This document shows, in pieces, positions 32,840 through 33,496 of a stretch of 33,496 nt of DNA. The notes under the pieces are model-generated. The model was not told where the DNA came from and did no database searches. It saw only the letters and a program-made list of their open reading frames with translations. Origin of the DNA: Chitinophaga pinensis. GTDB lineage: Bacteria > Bacteroidota > Bacteroidia > Chitinophagales > Chitinophagaceae. The DNA lies in contig CAMBDE010000020.1 in assembly GCA_945865295.1 (NCBI GenBank), forward strand, positions 1 through 33,496, read 5' to 3'. The stretch's first letter is position 1. Each line of letters starts with the position of its first letter. The translations under genes and the position numbers were made by a program.

Positions 32840-33496
32840 ATGATTTTTGCCATCGTTGCATCTGTAATTTTAATTGGTTTTTTCTCTGGCTATGAGATTG
32901 GCTTTGTAAGTGCCAATCGCCTTAGTTTAGAATTAAAGAAAAAACAAGGCAGCAGATCAGGTAAAATCATTGCTGGCTTTCTTGAAGCACCAACACAGTT
33001 TATTGGTACTTGTTTAATAGGACTTAATATTTCATTGGTTGTTTTTGGTATCTTATTTGAAGAACTATTGCATACCCATATTTGGAGCAAATTTGGATTT
33101 GGTGATGGCGCCATTTTAGTAGGCAACACATTGGTTTCTACCTTTGTTATTTTATTTATAGGCGAGCTTGTTCCAAAAGCCATGTTTAAAGCAAGGGCAG
33201 CTTCCTTAATCAATACTTTTGCGCCAGTCGCACAATTTTTCCATATCTTATTTAAACCACTCACTGTGGTTTTAGTGAATACGGCGCAATGGGTTTTAAG
33301 TAATCTATTACAAGTTAAAATGGTTTATAAAAAAGAAGCATTTACTAAAGTAGATTTAGCGCATTTTGTACAACAAACCAATCCACATCAGGAACAACAA
33401 GAATTGAATACAGACTTATTTGAAAATGCATTGAGCTTGCCTGATATTAAAGTGCGCAAATGTTTGGTACCGAGAACAGAAATTATTGGTGTTGAT
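32840..33496 (+). CDS. CNNM-domain (DUF21) CorC/HlyC family membrane protein, C-terminus outside window
   Basis: An ATG at 32840 opens a frame of 219 codons that runs off the window end. The N-terminus is a DUF21/CNNM domain. It has a first segment IFAIVASVILIGFFSGYEIGFVS, the typical basic loop (SANRLSLELKKKQGSRSGK), then TCLIGLNISLVVFGILF and TFVILFIGELVPKAM. The GELVPKA motif is the family hallmark. Near the end, VRKCLVPRTEIIGVD is the start of the CBS-pair/CorC domain. Family members move Mg2+ or other divalent cations or act in ion tolerance; in Bacteroidota the related GldE serves gliding. It follows the aldo/keto reductase gene by 28 nt. Confidence 0.9.
   Translation, partial: MIFAIVASVILIGFFSGYEIGFVSANRLSLELKKKQGSRSGKIIAGFLEAPTQFIGTCLIGLNISLVVFGILFEELLHTHIWSKFGFGDGAILVGNTLVSTFVILFIGELVPKAMFKARAASLINTFAPVAQFFHILFKPLTVVLVNTAQWVLSNLLQVKMVYKKEAFTKVDLAHFVQQTNPHQEQQELNTDLFENALSLPDIKVRKCLVPRTEIIGVD

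Noticed and set aside
1..33496. tRNA, rRNA, CRISPR, transposase or phage genes
   Set aside because: I scanned for spaced repeats, tRNA-like cloverleafs and transposase motifs and saw none; a tool search could still find short or degenerate ones.

Overview
The window reads as chromosomal DNA of a Bacteroidota bacterium, most likely from the Chitinophagaceae/Sphingobacteriia side of the phylum. The support is: recurrent TAnnTTTG promoter elements, sometimes with a TTG/TTTG box about 20 nt upstream; a THX-type mini ribosomal protein gene beside HU; a two-gene methionine synthase; futalosine-pathway menaquinone synthesis (mqnC); a coaX / outer-membrane protein / lptC gene chain; a Bacteroides-type ECF sigma operon; and many signal peptides ending in A-Q. 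The sequence is AT-rich and densely packed. I see no rRNA, tRNA, CRISPR array, transposase or phage genes. The placement within the phylum is inference.

Layout. 1-1107 (-) is the N-terminal part of an M16 zinc peptidase, cut by the window start. 1194-2318 is mqnC. 2399-4856 is an ECF sigma / anti-sigma-like / beta-barrel operon closed by a strong hairpin terminator. 4932-6203 (-) is serS, divergent from a small unknown gene, followed by gcvH, a VanZ-like protein, a MarR regulator and a GHL10-type glycosidase-like protein. 9457-12013 (-) holds kup and an SRPBCC protein. 12080-17877 holds a helicase/nuclease with a predicted Fe-S cluster, an Ig-like lipoprotein, recR and a YceI protein. 17899-21813 is a promoter, a pseudoknotted leader that I read as a SAM-II-class riboswitch, and methionine synthase split into two adjacent genes. 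21915-24375 holds an unknown secreted protein, exonuclease III and a DUF4286 protein. 24443-25384 holds hairpins and a palindrome upstream of HU, then HU, a 40-codon THX gene and a small Cys-containing membrane protein. 25410-29039 (-) is a tight four-gene cluster: two GT2 glycosyltransferases, a GT87-like membrane glycosyltransferase and a short MeaB-like GTPase. 29144-33496 holds coaX, an outer-membrane protein, lptC, an aldo/keto reductase and the first half of a CNNM/CorC-type membrane protein.

Most of the window is housekeeping: translation (serS, THX), one-carbon and methionine metabolism (gcvH, metH), DNA repair (recR, exonuclease III, helicase/nuclease), cofactor synthesis (mqnC, coaX) and envelope biogenesis (lptC, outer-membrane proteins). 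The observations most worth a second look are the metH leader, in which an H-type pseudoknot of 5 bp and 7+4 bp can be drawn by hand with SAM-II-like conserved bases, and the truncated MeaB-like GTPase embedded in a glycosyltransferase cluster with no mutase gene nearby. No gene cluster here is clearly a new defence or mobile system.
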